A DNA stretch of 64,000 nucleotides from Myxococcus stipitatus (GCF_038561935.1 NZ_CP102770.1:8556001-8620000), one strand, 5' to 3'; shown: positions 32,338 through 41,069, numbered from the stretch's first letter. Made by a program: numbers and translations. Notes: generated from the sequence alone by a model not told the origin.

Positions 32338-33252
32338 TCAGGCCCAGGGCACGCTGGTGAAGTACTCACCGAGCAGCTCCACCATGGCGCGCACGGCGGG
32401 CGAGACATGGCGCGAGCCCGGGTAGAGGGCGAACAGGCTGAGCGGCGGCGGTGCGTAGGCGTGGAGCACCTCGCGCAGCTTGCCCTGTGCGACGGCGGGG
32501 GCGGCGTACATGGGCGGGAAGCGCCCCAGGCCCGCGTCCGCGATGGCGAGCGCCAGCAGCACCTCCATGCTGTTGACGGACATGCTGGGCACGAAGCTCA
32601 CGCCCCGCGCCCGCCGCGCGCCCCCGAACGCCCAGGTCGTCGGTGAGGAGGAGCCCGTCATCGCCAGGCACCGGTGCTTCACCAGGTCCTTGGGCTCCTT
32701 CGGCACCCCCGCGCGGCGCAGGTAGCCCGGGCTCGCGTAGACCCCCAGCCGCTGGCCTCCCCCGAGCTTCCGCGCGATGAGCCGCGAGTCGTTCAGCGGA
32801 CCGACGCGCACCGCCAGGTCGAAGCCCTCCTCGATGAGGTTCGCGCGGCGGTCCATCAGCTCCACCTCCACCTTCACCTCGGGATAGCGGGCGATGTACG
32901 TCGACAGCACGGGGCCCATCGCGCGCTGGCCCAGCTCGAAGGGCAGCGTCATCCGCAGCCGCCCGCTGGGGTGGGCCTGGAGGTCTCCCACCAGGGCCTC
33001 GGCCGCGCGCAGGGCCGCGATGGCGGGGGCGACCTCGCGCTGGTAGCTGGCGCCGATGTCCGTGAGCGTCACGCTGCGCGTCGTCCGGGAGAACAGGCTC
33101 ACGCCCAGGTGCTCCTCGAGCATCGCCACGCGCTGGCTCAGCGTCGACTTGGGGATGCCCAGCTTGCGGGAGGCTCCTCGGAAGCTGCGCTGCTCGGCGA
33201 CCTCCAGGAAGGCGATGACGGTGTTCGGGTCCGCCTGATGGATTGTCCGCAT
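32338..33252 (-). CDS. LysR-family transcriptional regulator
   Basis: A 304-aa protein from the ATG at 33252. The N-terminal winged helix is PNTVIAFLEVAEQRSFRGASRKLGIPKSTLSQRVAMLEEHLGVSLFSRTTRSVTLTDIG. The effector domain starts near residue 90 (GRLRMTLPFELGQRAMGP) and has the usual features of the CrgA-like group (IEEGFDLAVRVGPLNDSRLIARKLGGGQRLGVYASPGYL). It is divergent from the Old Yellow Enzyme gene with 90 nt between, the standard arrangement for a LysR regulator and its target. A CCAA-CCA-TTGG palindrome lies in that spacer. It most likely controls the flavin reductase in response to a substrate. Confidence 0.92.
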   Translation of the reverse strand: MRTIHQADPNTVIAFLEVAEQRSFRGASRKLGIPKSTLSQRVAMLEEHLGVSLFSRTTRSVTLTDIGASYQREVAPAIAALRAAEALVGDLQAHPSGRLRMTLPFELGQRAMGPVLSTYIARYPEVKVEVELMDRRANLIEEGFDLAVRVGPLNDSRLIARKLGGGQRLGVYASPGYLRRAGVPKEPKDLVKHRCLAMTGSSSPTTWAFGGARRARGVSFVPSMSVNSMEVLLALAIADAGLGRFPPMYAAPAVAQGKLREVLHAYAPPPLSLFALYPGSRHVSPAVRAMVELLGEYFTSVPWA

Positions 33253-33274
33253 GGCCGGACAGTACCTCCAGAAT

Positions 33275-33285
33275 CCAACCATTGG
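33275..33285. promoter_or_regulatory. CCAA-N3-TTGG palindrome in the LysR/flavin reductase spacer
   Basis: CCAACCATTGG stands 22 nt before the regulator start and 57 nt before the reductase start. It is the only clear dyad in the spacer. It does not fit the canonical T-N11-A core exactly, so it is a candidate site only. Confidence 0.4.
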
Positions 33286-33342
33286 CTATGCGCGTCCCCG
33301 GGCGCAGTCTTCCTCCCATCACCCGCTTCGAGGATCTCGCGC

Positions 33343-34395
33343 ATGGACCTCTTCTCTTCCTTCCGTCTTGGCCCCATCGAGCTGTCGAACCGCGTCGTCA
33401 TGGCGCCCATGACGCGCAGCCGCGCCATCGGCGGCCTCCCCAACGCGCTGATGCGCGACTACTACACGCAGCGCGCCACGGCCGGCCTCATCATCACCGA
33501 GGGCGTCGCGCCCTCCGCCAACGGCCTGGGCTACGCCCGCACCCCCGGCATCTTCTCCCAGGCGCAAATCGAGGGCTGGAAGGCCGTCACCGCGAGCGTC
33601 CACGCCGCGGGCGGGCGCATCTTCGCGCAGCTCATGCACGTGGGCCGCATCGGGCATCCGCTCAACATGGCGAAGGGCACGCGCATCGTCGCCCCCAGCG
33701 CCGTGCGCTCCGGCGGCGCGATGTACACGGACTCGCAAGGCATGCAGCCCTTCCCCGAGCCCGAGGCGATGAACGAGGCCGACCTCGTCCAGGCGCGCGA
33801 GGAGTTCGTCCAGGCCGCGAAGAACGCCGTCGCCGCGGGCTTCGATGGCATCGAGGTGCACTCGGGCAACGGCTACCTGCTCGAGCAGTTCCTGCACCCG
33901 CACACCAACCGGCGCGAGGACGCGTACGGCGGCGGCGCGGAGAACCGCTCGCGCTTCGTCGTGGAGGTGACGCGCGCCATCGCCGCGGCCATCGGGCCCG
34001 AGCGCGTGGGCATCCGCTTCACGCCCTTCAGCACGTTCAATGATTTGCCCGAGCGCGACGGCGTGCGGGAGCAGTACGTGGGCCTGGCCCGCGCGCTGCG
34101 AGGCATCGCCTACCTGCACCTCGTCGCCAGCCCCCACCCGGACTTCGCGGCGACGGAGGCGGCCATCCGCGACGCCTTCGGCGGCCACACCATCCTCAAC
34201 GGCGGCCTGCTGCAAGACACCGCGCAGCAAGCGCTCGCCGCGGGCCGCGCCGAGCTGATGGCCTTCGGCAAGCCCTTCATCGCCAACCCGGACCTCGTCT
34301 CCCGGATGAAGCGCGGCGCGGAGCTGGCCTCGCCTCACCCCCAGACGTTCTACACGCCGGGGGCCGAGGGATATGTCGACTACCCGGCCCTCTGA
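33343..34395 (+). CDS. Old Yellow Enzyme-family alkene reductase
   Basis: A 350-aa FMN enzyme with a TIM-barrel fold. The N-terminus is MDLFSSFRLGPIELSNRVVMAPMTRSRA, the family entry with FMN-binding Pro/Met/Thr. The substrate-binding motif is IEVHSGNGYLLEQFLHPHTNRREDAYGGGAENRSRF: HSGNGYL corresponds to the usual HxANGYL, so the second substrate residue is Asn as in most OYEs, but the usual Ala is Gly. The phosphate-binding end is LMAFGKPFIANPDLVSRM. It probably uses NAD(P)H to reduce activated C=C bonds or nitro compounds. It is divergent from a LysR regulator and overlaps the convergent M48 gene by 16 bp at the 3' ends. Confidence 0.92.
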   Translation: MDLFSSFRLGPIELSNRVVMAPMTRSRAIGGLPNALMRDYYTQRATAGLIITEGVAPSANGLGYARTPGIFSQAQIEGWKAVTASVHAAGGRIFAQLMHVGRIGHPLNMAKGTRIVAPSAVRSGGAMYTDSQGMQPFPEPEAMNEADLVQAREEFVQAAKNAVAAGFDGIEVHSGNGYLLEQFLHPHTNRREDAYGGGAENRSRFVVEVTRAIAAAIGPERVGIRFTPFSTFNDLPERDGVREQYVGLARALRGIAYLHLVASPHPDFAATEAAIRDAFGGHTILNGGLLQDTAQQALAAGRAELMAFGKPFIANPDLVSRMKRGAELASPHPQTFYTPGAEGYVDYPAL

Positions 34396-35858
34396 GCCGC
34401 CGCCGCCTCTTCCATCAGCTCACAGGCGGCCCGGTAGTCCGCCTCGGACAGCTCGCCGGAGGAGAGCCTGCGCAGGATGGACGCCGGCTCCACGGAGATG
34501 TCCCCCAACACCAGACGCAGGTTCGCCCCGGGCCGGACCTCCGGAATGAAGCCCCGGTGCACCAGCGCCGTCCCCAACCACCCCACCAACATCCGCCGGA
34601 CCTGCTGACGCTTGCCCTCGGGTGACAGCACGTCGATGCCTGGCGGGCGCACCCGGTTCCACAGCGCCTCGCCCTCCTTCAGCAGGCCCGGCAGCGCATC
34701 CAGCGGCATGCGCTTGGGGTCCAGGTCGGACCCCGCCCACCCCTTCTGCATTCCCGGGGAGATGACCTTCTCGGCCACCTCCTCCCAGTGGAAGGACACG
34801 AGGGTGCCTCGGATGGAGCGCTCCACCCACGCGCTCTCCGCCTCACGCTCTCCGCCCAGGAGCTCCACGCACCCCGACAAGGGGAGGAGCTCCGGGACGG
34901 TGGCCGAGGCGTCCGCGGTGTTTCCTATCGAGCGCAGCCGCTCCTCGAGCAAGGGGTGGCTGTCCCACGGCGAGGCGGGACGCAGCAGCTCCTCCTCGAT
35001 GCGCTGCTCCATCTCCGTCCGCCGCCGAGGCTCCGCGAGGAAGCGTCGGAAGCCCTCCAACATGGGCACCCCCACCTGCTCCTGGAAGAGCGGCACCAGA
35101 TCCTGCTCCAGGTAGGCCTGCCAGTAGGGCGCCAGCGCATGGACCTTCCGCAGCGCGGCGGACGTCGCCTGGACTCCGCACACGGACGCGGCGAGCGCAT
35201 CCGCCTGCAGCTCCTGGCGCCGGGAGACGGCACTGGACGTGCGCAGGAAGAAGCGGCCGTAGAGCTGGAAAGGGACGTCGAGGAAGAAGGCCGAGTCCTC
35301 CAGTGCATCCACCGCCAGGGCGATGGACCGGCGCGTGCGGTAGACCCACGGGCCCAGTGCGAGGTCTCCCCCCTGATGGTGGCCGTACTCGTGCGCCAGC
35401 ACCGAGGCGAGCTCCTCGCGCTCGAGGAAGGCGAAGAGCGGCAGGCCGATGCCCACCACGGGCATGCGGCGCAGGCCGAACCACTTGCTCTCCATCGTGA
35501 TGAACGCGGTGGCCTCGACGGAGAGGTAGACCTTCTGGGGCGCCTTCGCCTTCGCCCGCTGGGCGACCTCGTCCAGCAGGGCGAACAGCGCGGGGAAGCC
35601 CTCTCGCGTCAGGGGCTCCACGTCGCTCTGCTCCCGCCGGGCGAACCAGCCGCGCGGGCGCAGCGCCCAGAGCACCGTCACGGCGCCCGCCCCCGCGAGG
35701 ATGCCCGACAGCCCCAGCCCGCCCGTCACGAACATCTCCGTGAAGGGCAGCCAGAGCAGGGCCGCGACGACCGCCAGCCCCATCATCCAGAAGCCCACCC
35801 ACAGGACGACCGTGAGCACCGCGCGACGACCGACTCCCGAAGAACTCACGGACTCCAT
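34380..35858 (-). CDS. M48-family membrane metallopeptidase
   Basis: A 492-aa protein from the ATG at 35858. Two N-terminal transmembrane helices lie at about residues 12-40 and 44-65 (VLTVVLWVGFWMMGLAVVAALLWL, GLGLSGILAGAGAVTVLWAL). The zinc site is LASVLAHEYGHHQGGD (His156, Glu157, His160), with the third ligand in SRRQELQADALAASVCG. SHPLLEERLRSI is the conserved M48 loop ahead of the C-terminal part. The catalytic domain is followed by about 170 residues without a match. M48 proteases handle membrane-protein quality control or maturation. The start overlaps the end of the TPR-like gene by 13 bp, so the two are translated together and probably act together. Confidence 0.9.
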   Translation of the reverse strand: MESVSSSGVGRRAVLTVVLWVGFWMMGLAVVAALLWLPFTEMFVTGGLGLSGILAGAGAVTVLWALRPRGWFARREQSDVEPLTREGFPALFALLDEVAQRAKAKAPQKVYLSVEATAFITMESKWFGLRRMPVVGIGLPLFAFLEREELASVLAHEYGHHQGGDLALGPWVYRTRRSIALAVDALEDSAFFLDVPFQLYGRFFLRTSSAVSRRQELQADALAASVCGVQATSAALRKVHALAPYWQAYLEQDLVPLFQEQVGVPMLEGFRRFLAEPRRRTEMEQRIEEELLRPASPWDSHPLLEERLRSIGNTADASATVPELLPLSGCVELLGGEREAESAWVERSIRGTLVSFHWEEVAEKVISPGMQKGWAGSDLDPKRMPLDALPGLLKEGEALWNRVRPPGIDVLSPEGKRQQVRRMLVGWLGTALVHRGFIPEVRPGANLRLVLGDISVEPASILRRLSSGELSEADYRAACELMEEAAAAQRAG

Positions 35859-37957
35859 GATGTGATGGCCTCGCTGACCACTCCGTGGAACCAATCCGCC
35901 TGGCGCGCCTGCTCGAGCAAGCGGCGCCGCTCCGCCTTGGGCAAGGCACTGTCGCGCGAGCGGACGAAATAGACCGCGGCCCTCACGTCCCACGGCAGCT
36001 CGGCGACGTCGAGGACCGCCGCTTCGCCCTGGATGAAGCGGCGCACGTTCTCACGGGGCGGGCCCGAGACCGCGAGGAACCGCTCCAGGGAACGCCGCGC
36101 CTCTTCATCGCCCAGCCGCACCGCCTCCGCGTAGAGCAGCGCCCAGATGGGCTCCGCGAGGTAGGACAGCTCGATGTCCCGGAGCGCCCGCGCCAGGAGC
36201 AACGCCTCCTTCGGGTCCCTCCGCGCCGCGGACATCAGCCGGACCACCGGCGGGGTGGACTCGAGCTCCTCGATGGGCCGCCCCAGCCGGGCACGCACCC
36301 AGAGGTCCCCGCCGTCCTCCTCCTTGAGATTCCGGAGGAGGGCATCCGGGTCCGCGCCCTTCGACCTCGCGACGACGAGCGCATGGAGCCCCGCGACCTT
36401 GGACCGGAGCGGAGCCTTGACGGTGTCGAAGAGTGACACCAGCACCGTCCGCGCCTCCTCGAACCGCCCGAGCGCCACGAACGCGGTCATCGCGGGCTCG
36501 AGCAAGCCCATCGCGGACTTCTCGTCACCGCCTCGCAGCTGCTCCCACCCCTCCACGGTGCCCTTCCAGTCCCCATCCAGGAAGCGCTGGTGCGTCACCA
36601 GGCGGAGGCTGGGCATGTGCGTGGGGAAGCGCTCCAGCAGGGCCTTGGCGGCGACCCGGCGCTCGGCCTCCGGCATCACGCGGATGTGGAGGTACTTCGC
36701 GTCCACCGACTCGGGCGCCGCTCGCGCCCGCTCCGCGTACTCGGCGAGGAGCCCCTCGGACTGGCCCTCGAGCTCGGCGGCCCATTGATAGCCCCGGTGC
36801 CACTCCAGGTTCTCCGGGTGCGCGTCGCGCAGCGTCCGCATGAAGCGCGTCGCTTCGCCTCCCCCCTTCGCGAGGGAGGCCTGGAGCGCCCGGGCCACCG
36901 TGGCTTCATCCCCCCCCGAGAGCCGGACCGCGGCCTGCGTGAAGGCAAGTGCGTCCGCCCATCGGTTCTGGCCGCCCAGATACGAGAAGCAGACCGAGAG
37001 CAGGTCCGCGGAGCGCCGCTCCACGTTCACATACGTCCCCCGGACGTGCGTCCTCGCCCGGGACGACGAGACGCTCTTGGGAGGCGTCTTGAACAAGTAG
37101 TTCACGGGCCCCAGCTCGATGACGCGCTGGCCGCAGTACACCGTGGCGGGAGGCCCATCGGACGCCTTGCCGTCGGAGTAGAGCTGCTGCGACAGGAAGA
37201 CCGGCATGCCTCCCGCGATGTTCCACATCAGGAGGCCCTCGCCGCGCTTCACCTCCAGCTCCAGCGCGTCCACCTCCACCCCCGACTGGGAGGCGGCCCG
37301 CAGCCGCCGCGCCCCCACGGACATGGAGAGGGCCCGCACCTCCCCCGGGGACAGCACCACCGCCTCGTCATCCTCCTCGTCCAGGACCACGCGCAGCGGC
37401 TCGTTGAAGGCATTGCCCACGTGCACTTCCCGGTGGCGCGCCGCCTGGAAGCTCTGGCCCGCGCCCCCCAACACCAGGGCGATGGCGGACAGCGACACGA
37501 GCCGGCTCCACAGCGCCGGCCAGGTCCCCAGCGGCACCCGCGCGAAGATTCTCCAGGGGCGACGCGCGAAGTCGCCGGCACCGGCCTGGCCGACGTACGC
37601 GCCCAGCGGGAAGACCGGGAACATGAAGAACGCAATCACCCAGTGCGTGGTGATGACCGTCCCGTCCACCGCGTCCGGCTCCACCTTCCCGAGCATCAGC
37701 GTGCCGAAGACGCCGTGCCCCACCCCCCTTATCCCCCCCTCCTTGAGCGGGCGGGCGAACAGGCGCCGCTGCTTCAACAAGGTGTCGAGCGCCTGCCGGT
37801 GGGAGCGCAAGCGCCCCATCCACCGCGCCCACTTCAGCGTCCTGTACAGCTTGAACGGGTCTCCGCGCTCCACCGCGCGGCGCACACGAACGTCCTCACA
37901 CAACGCTCGCAGCTCAGGCATCCGCTGGAGGAAGTCCGCCGGGTCACGAATGAACAT
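35846..37957 (-). CDS. TPR-like membrane protein coupled to M48 protease
   Basis: A 703-aa protein. The N-terminal 150 residues hold two hydrophobic segments (VITTHWVIAFFMFPVFPLGAYVG and LVSLSAIALVLGGAGQSFQAA), after a basic segment (YRTLKWARWMGRLRSHRQALDTLLKQRR). A beta-rich region (residues 180-300) follows, then helical repeats of TPR type to the end (for example LSVCFSYLGGQNRWADALAFTQAAVRLSGG, and FVALGRFEEARTVLVSLFDTV). It probably sits in the inner membrane with a large soluble repeat domain. It is the first gene of a two-gene operon with an M48 metallopeptidase, and may be its adaptor or substrate-binding partner. The specific role is unknown. Confidence 0.72.
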   Translation of the reverse strand: MFIRDPADFLQRMPELRALCEDVRVRRAVERGDPFKLYRTLKWARWMGRLRSHRQALDTLLKQRRLFARPLKEGGIRGVGHGVFGTLMLGKVEPDAVDGTVITTHWVIAFFMFPVFPLGAYVGQAGAGDFARRPWRIFARVPLGTWPALWSRLVSLSAIALVLGGAGQSFQAARHREVHVGNAFNEPLRVVLDEEDDEAVVLSPGEVRALSMSVGARRLRAASQSGVEVDALELEVKRGEGLLMWNIAGGMPVFLSQQLYSDGKASDGPPATVYCGQRVIELGPVNYLFKTPPKSVSSSRARTHVRGTYVNVERRSADLLSVCFSYLGGQNRWADALAFTQAAVRLSGGDEATVARALQASLAKGGGEATRFMRTLRDAHPENLEWHRGYQWAAELEGQSEGLLAEYAERARAAPESVDAKYLHIRVMPEAERRVAAKALLERFPTHMPSLRLVTHQRFLDGDWKGTVEGWEQLRGGDEKSAMGLLEPAMTAFVALGRFEEARTVLVSLFDTVKAPLRSKVAGLHALVVARSKGADPDALLRNLKEEDGGDLWVRARLGRPIEELESTPPVVRLMSAARRDPKEALLLARALRDIELSYLAEPIWALLYAEAVRLGDEEARRSLERFLAVSGPPRENVRRFIQGEAAVLDVAELPWDVRAAVYFVRSRDSALPKAERRRLLEQARQADWFHGVVSEAITSWSP

Positions 37958-37978
37958 TCAGGCGGCGGACTCTAGCAA

Positions 37979-38482
37979 TCAGCGCAGCGACGCGACGAGC
38001 GCATCGAGCTGGTCCATCGTCTCGCGCATGCCGCCCTCCATCCCGGAGGCGAGGGTGGCGTCGCGGGCCTCCTGCGTCGGGTACAGCTCGTGGGAGCGCA
38101 GGCGCGTCTGGCCCTCGTGCTCCTCGAAGGTGACGGTGATGAGCAGCGGGGAGTCGGGGAACGGCTCGAAGACCTGCGTATAGACCAGCCGGGAGTGCCG
38201 GGTGATTTCGACATACTGGCCGTGGAAGCCGAACTCGTTGCCCTCCGCCCGCATGACATAGCGGTAGGCGCCGCCCACCTGGACGTCCGCGCGACACTCC
38301 ACCAGCTCGACGCCTCGGGACTTGGGCGCCCACCAGCGCTTGACGAACTCCGGCTGGGTCCAGGCCTCGAACACGATGCGCGGCGGCGCGCGGAAGGTGC
38401 GCGTGAGCACGATTTCGCGCTCCGACGGCATCGTCATGGACGTGTCCTTCAACGGGAACTCACTGCCTGGGTTTGCGACCAT
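37979..38482 (-). CDS. SRPBCC/AHSA1-type domain protein
   Basis: A 167-aa protein of the START/SRPBCC hydrophobic-pocket fold, activator-of-Hsp90-like subgroup. The start is the ATG at 38482; a second ATG at 38437 (MTMPSEREIVLTRTF) is also possible. The family line is clear: REIVLTRTFRAPPRIVFEAWTQPEFVKRWWAPKS, then DVQVGGAYRYVMRAEGNEFGFHGQYVEI, VTFEEHEGQTRLRSHELYP and ASGMEGGMRETMDQLDALVASL. It overlaps the preceding ArsR gene by 23 bp. ArsR-SRPBCC pairs are very common in bacteria; the small-molecule ligand is usually unknown. Confidence 0.9.
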   Translation of the reverse strand: MVANPGSEFPLKDTSMTMPSEREIVLTRTFRAPPRIVFEAWTQPEFVKRWWAPKSRGVELVECRADVQVGGAYRYVMRAEGNEFGFHGQYVEITRHSRLVYTQVFEPFPDSPLLITVTFEEHEGQTRLRSHELYPTQEARDATLASGMEGGMRETMDQLDALVASLR

Positions 38483-38801
38483 GGCCCTTCTCCTTGTGCT
38501 GGAGCTCCTCCAGGAGCTCGTCCATTGCGTCGAAACGCGCGTCCCAGAGCTGCCGGTAGCGCTCCAACCACTCATGAAGCTCGCGCAGCGGCTGCGCCTT
38601 CAGCTCGTAGAGCCGCTGCTGCGCCTTGGGCTGCACGTCCACCAGCCCCGCTTCCTTCAGGACCTTCAGGTGCTTGGACACCTGGGGCTGGTTGAGGTGC
38701 AGCCGCTCGCCGATGTCACTCACGGGCCGGGGGCCCGCACGCAACAGCTCGACGATTCGGAAGCGATTGGGCTCGGCCAGGGCCGCGAACGTCTCGAACA
38801 T
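38460..38801 (-). CDS. ArsR-family transcriptional regulator
   Basis: A 113-aa winged-helix repressor starting at the ATG at 38801 (MFETFAALAEPNRFRIVELLRAGPRPVSDIGERLHLNQPQVSKHLKVLKEAGLVDV). The metal-binding CxC of arsenic sensors is absent, so it is one of the metal-independent ArsR types found with SRPBCC proteins. The 3' end overlaps the SRPBCC gene (23 bp), so both are made together. The upstream dyad over the -35 element suggests autorepression. The -10 element lies about 7 nt before the start codon and no good ribosome site is seen, so a leaderless message is likely. Confidence 0.92.
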   Translation of the reverse strand: MFETFAALAEPNRFRIVELLRAGPRPVSDIGERLHLNQPQVSKHLKVLKEAGLVDVQPKAQQRLYELKAQPLRELHEWLERYRQLWDARFDAMDELLEELQHKEKGHGRKPRQ

Positions 38802-38807
38802 GGGCCT

Positions 38808-38844
38808 TATATGCACATCCAGGCATATTCCCGTCAAGGAATAT
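38808..38844 (-). promoter_or_regulatory. Promoter and operator of the ArsR-SRPBCC operon
   Basis: On the plus strand ATATTCC (38825-38831) and GGAATAT (38838-38844) form a perfect 7-bp dyad around CGTCAA. On the minus strand that centre reads TTGACG, a good -35, and 18 nt downstream CATATA (38813-38808) is a -10. Bound repressor would therefore cover the -35. The transcript would begin at or next to the ATG. Confidence 0.68.
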
Positions 38845-39006
38845 ACGACCCACTGAGGGTCCCTCGGGAAAGAGGTGTGGCGGCCTCGAAAATCCGAGGA
38901 ACCCGCTGAACACGCGCCGCCAAGACGTTGAATTCGCAGCAACCGGGGATGTGCATGGCGTTTGCTAGCGGTGCGCTCCGCCACACACTCTTGAAAGGTC
39001 TGCCCC

Positions 39007-40299
39007 ATGATGCTGTCGAAGCCGCTGCGCGCCTGTGCCCTGGTCGCCCTGATGGGCGCCGCGGGTTGTGACTCGGATTCCCAAACGCCGCAGCCGGGGA
39101 GGACGACGCCCCCCGGAGAGCTCATCACCTCCCACAAGACGCGGGTGCAGTCGCCCCAGGTCTCCGCGAGCGACAGCGCGGCGCTCGTCGCGGGCAACAC
39201 GGACTTCGGCCTGGCCGTCTACCGGCAGGTGACGCAGCCCGGGGAGAACGTGGTCTTCTCTCCGCTGAGCATCACCCAGGCGTTCGGCATGTTGTACGCG
39301 GGCGCGCGCGGCAACACCGCCACGCAGATGGAGCAGGCGCTGAAGTTCTCGCTGCCCTCGGAGCGGCTCCATCCCGCGCTCAACTGGCTGAGCCTCTCGC
39401 TGCAGGCCCAGGACCACCGGGACTTCGGTGACAAGGGCAAGGGCCCCACCTTCCGGACCACGAACGCGCTCTTCGCCCAGAAGGGCTACCCGTTCCAGCC
39501 GGCCTTCCTGGACGTGCTCGCCGAGCACCACGGCACGGGCATGTACTCGCTGGACATCACCGCGGACCCGGACGGTGCCCGCCGCGCCATCAACAGCTGG
39601 GTGTCCCATGAGACGGCGGACCGCATCCCGAACCTGATTCCCGAGGGCGAGGTCCGCCAGGACACGCGGCTGGTGCTGGCCAACGCGATGTACTTCAAGG
39701 GGAGCTGGCGCCATCCGTTCAGGACCGATTCGACCCAGCCGGCGGACTTCCATGACCTGGCGGGTGCGGCCAGGCGCGTGCCGACGATGTCCACCGTCTG
39801 GTCCTATCCGTTCGCGGAAGGGGCGGGGTATCGCGCGCTGGCGCTGCCGTACGTGGGTGACACCTTCCGCATGCTCCTCATCGTCCCGAACGCGGGCCAG
39901 TTCGCGGCGGTGGAGGGACAGCTGTCCGCGGCCTTCCTGGACTCGGTGCGCGGCCGGCTGCAGGAGACGCGGCTGCACATCACGCTGCCGCGCTTCGAGG
40001 TGCGTCAGGCGTTCTCCATCGTCGAGCCCCTGCGCAACCTGGGCATGACGGACGTGTTCACCGCGAACGCGGACCTGTCTGGCATCTCGACGGAGGAGAA
40101 GCTGGCGGTCACGGGCGCGCAGCACCAGGCGTTCCTCGCCGTGGACGAGAAGGGCAGCGAGGCCGCCGCCGCCACGGGCATCGAGCTGGGCCCGGTCTCC
40201 ATGCCCCCCACGTTCGCCGTGGACCGCCCGTTCTTCTTCGTCATCGAAGAGGTGAGCACCCGGAGCGTGCTGTTCCTCGGGCGCATCGTGAAGCCCTGA
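39007..40299 (+). CDS. Lipoprotein serpin (serine protease inhibitor)
   Basis: A 430-aa serpin with a lipoprotein signal (LVALMGAAGC, anchor near Cys21) and a spacer of about 40 residues. Serpin landmarks are NVVFSPLSITQAFGMLYAGARGNTATQM, LVLANAMYFKGSWRHPF, YRALALPYVGDTFRMLLIVP and RPFFFVIEEVSTRSVLFLGRIVKP. The reactive loop begins with the inhibitory hinge EKGSEAAAATG (residues 381-391). Aligned to human antitrypsin from memory, without gaps, the scissile bond is Val397-Ser398, so elastase-type proteases are the likely targets. A lipid anchor would place the inhibitor on the membrane, where it could guard the cell against its own or prey proteases. It stands alone, closed by a strong terminator. 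Confidence 0.93.
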   Translation: MMLSKPLRACALVALMGAAGCDSDSQTPQPGRTTPPGELITSHKTRVQSPQVSASDSAALVAGNTDFGLAVYRQVTQPGENVVFSPLSITQAFGMLYAGARGNTATQMEQALKFSLPSERLHPALNWLSLSLQAQDHRDFGDKGKGPTFRTTNALFAQKGYPFQPAFLDVLAEHHGTGMYSLDITADPDGARRAINSWVSHETADRIPNLIPEGEVRQDTRLVLANAMYFKGSWRHPFRTDSTQPADFHDLAGAARRVPTMSTVWSYPFAEGAGYRALALPYVGDTFRMLLIVPNAGQFAAVEGQLSAAFLDSVRGRLQETRLHITLPRFEVRQAFSIVEPLRNLGMTDVFTANADLSGISTEEKLAVTGAQHQAFLAVDEKGSEAAAATGIELGPVSMPPTFAVDRPFFFVIEEVSTRSVLFLGRIVKP

Positions 40300-40321
40300 G
40301 TCGCTGAGCCGTCAGGAAGGA

Positions 40322-40353
40322 CGTGGCCTCCCCTCCTCGAGCGGGAGGCCACG
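40322..40353. terminator. Bidirectional terminator between serpin and isochorismatase genes
   Basis: CGTGGCCTCCC (40322-40332) and GGGAGGCCACG (40343-40353) form a perfect 11-bp stem with a 10-nt loop, in the 67-nt gap between convergent genes. Confidence 0.75.
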
Positions 40354-40366
40354 CACCCCACCCCGC

Positions 40367-40972
40367 TCACTTCGTGGTCAGGTCGTTGACGCTGGGGGTC
40401 ACCACGCCGAACAGGTCGCTGATGGTGGTCAGGGCGGAGGTCTTCAGCGTCGCGGCGGACACGACGGAGCCGTCGGGCGCGGCGAGCGAGCGGGTGGCGG
40501 TGGCCTCGGCGACGACGGTGGGGCGGTAGCCGAGGTTGAAGGCCCCCTGCGCGGTGAAGGCCACGCACATGTGCGTCATGAAGCCCGCCAGCACCAGCTC
40601 CTTGCCCGCGTTCAGCTCGCGCAGCGTCTTCTCCAGGTCCGTGCCATGGAAGGAGTTGGGGACCTGCTTCACCACCACGGGCTCGCCCTTCACCGGGGCC
40701 ACCTGGGCGCAGATGGCGCCAATCTCCGCGCGGATGTCATACGGCGAGCCCGCGCCCCCATCGTGCATGACGTGGATGACCCGCGTGCCCGCTGCCCGCG
40801 CCGCCGCCAACAGGCGCGCCGCCGCCGCGAGGGCCTTGTCCGCGCCCTCCAATGCCATCACGCCCTGCGTATAGGTGTTCTGGAAGTCGATGAAGATGAG
40901 CGTCGCCTCCGCGAGCCGAGGCAGGTGGTTGTCGAGGCCGCTGACGGCACGCAAGCTCTTGGACGGGGTCAT
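40367..40972 (-). CDS. Isochorismatase-family cysteine hydrolase
   Basis: A 201-aa enzyme. The catalytic triad is visible: Asp in LIFIDFQNTYTQG, Lys in EPVVVKQVPNSFHGTDL, and Cys in LVLAGFMTHMCVAFTAQGAFNLGY. TAPDGSVVS-like SLAAPDGSVVSAATLKTSALTTISDLFG closes the domain. Family members hydrolyse amides or isochorismate-like substrates. A GlxA-type AraC regulator lies directly upstream on the same strand, an arrangement commonly seen with this enzyme family, so the regulator probably controls it. The substrate is unknown. Confidence 0.92.
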   Translation of the reverse strand: MTPSKSLRAVSGLDNHLPRLAEATLIFIDFQNTYTQGVMALEGADKALAAAARLLAAARAAGTRVIHVMHDGGAGSPYDIRAEIGAICAQVAPVKGEPVVVKQVPNSFHGTDLEKTLRELNAGKELVLAGFMTHMCVAFTAQGAFNLGYRPTVVAEATATRSLAAPDGSVVSAATLKTSALTTISDLFGVVTPSVNDLTTK

Positions 40973-41069
40973 GTCTGGATTTCCTGTTCAGTTCAGTGAT
41001 GGGTGATGAAAAAGGCGCGACCCGACAACCGGGCCACACCCGGCGCGACAAAAGACATTCAAAGACACG

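Noticed and set aside
38934..38990. Sigma-54 type promoter before the serpin gene
   Set aside because: GG and GC dinucleotides are present but not with the required -24/-12 spacing. No convincing sigma-54 site was found anywhere in the window by eye.
41009..41033. Terminator for the GlxA-type regulator gene (short CCCG/CGGG stem and an A5/T5 run)
   Set aside because: The stem is only 4 bp and not adjacent to the T-run. Also, the gene may be co-transcribed with the isochorismatase.
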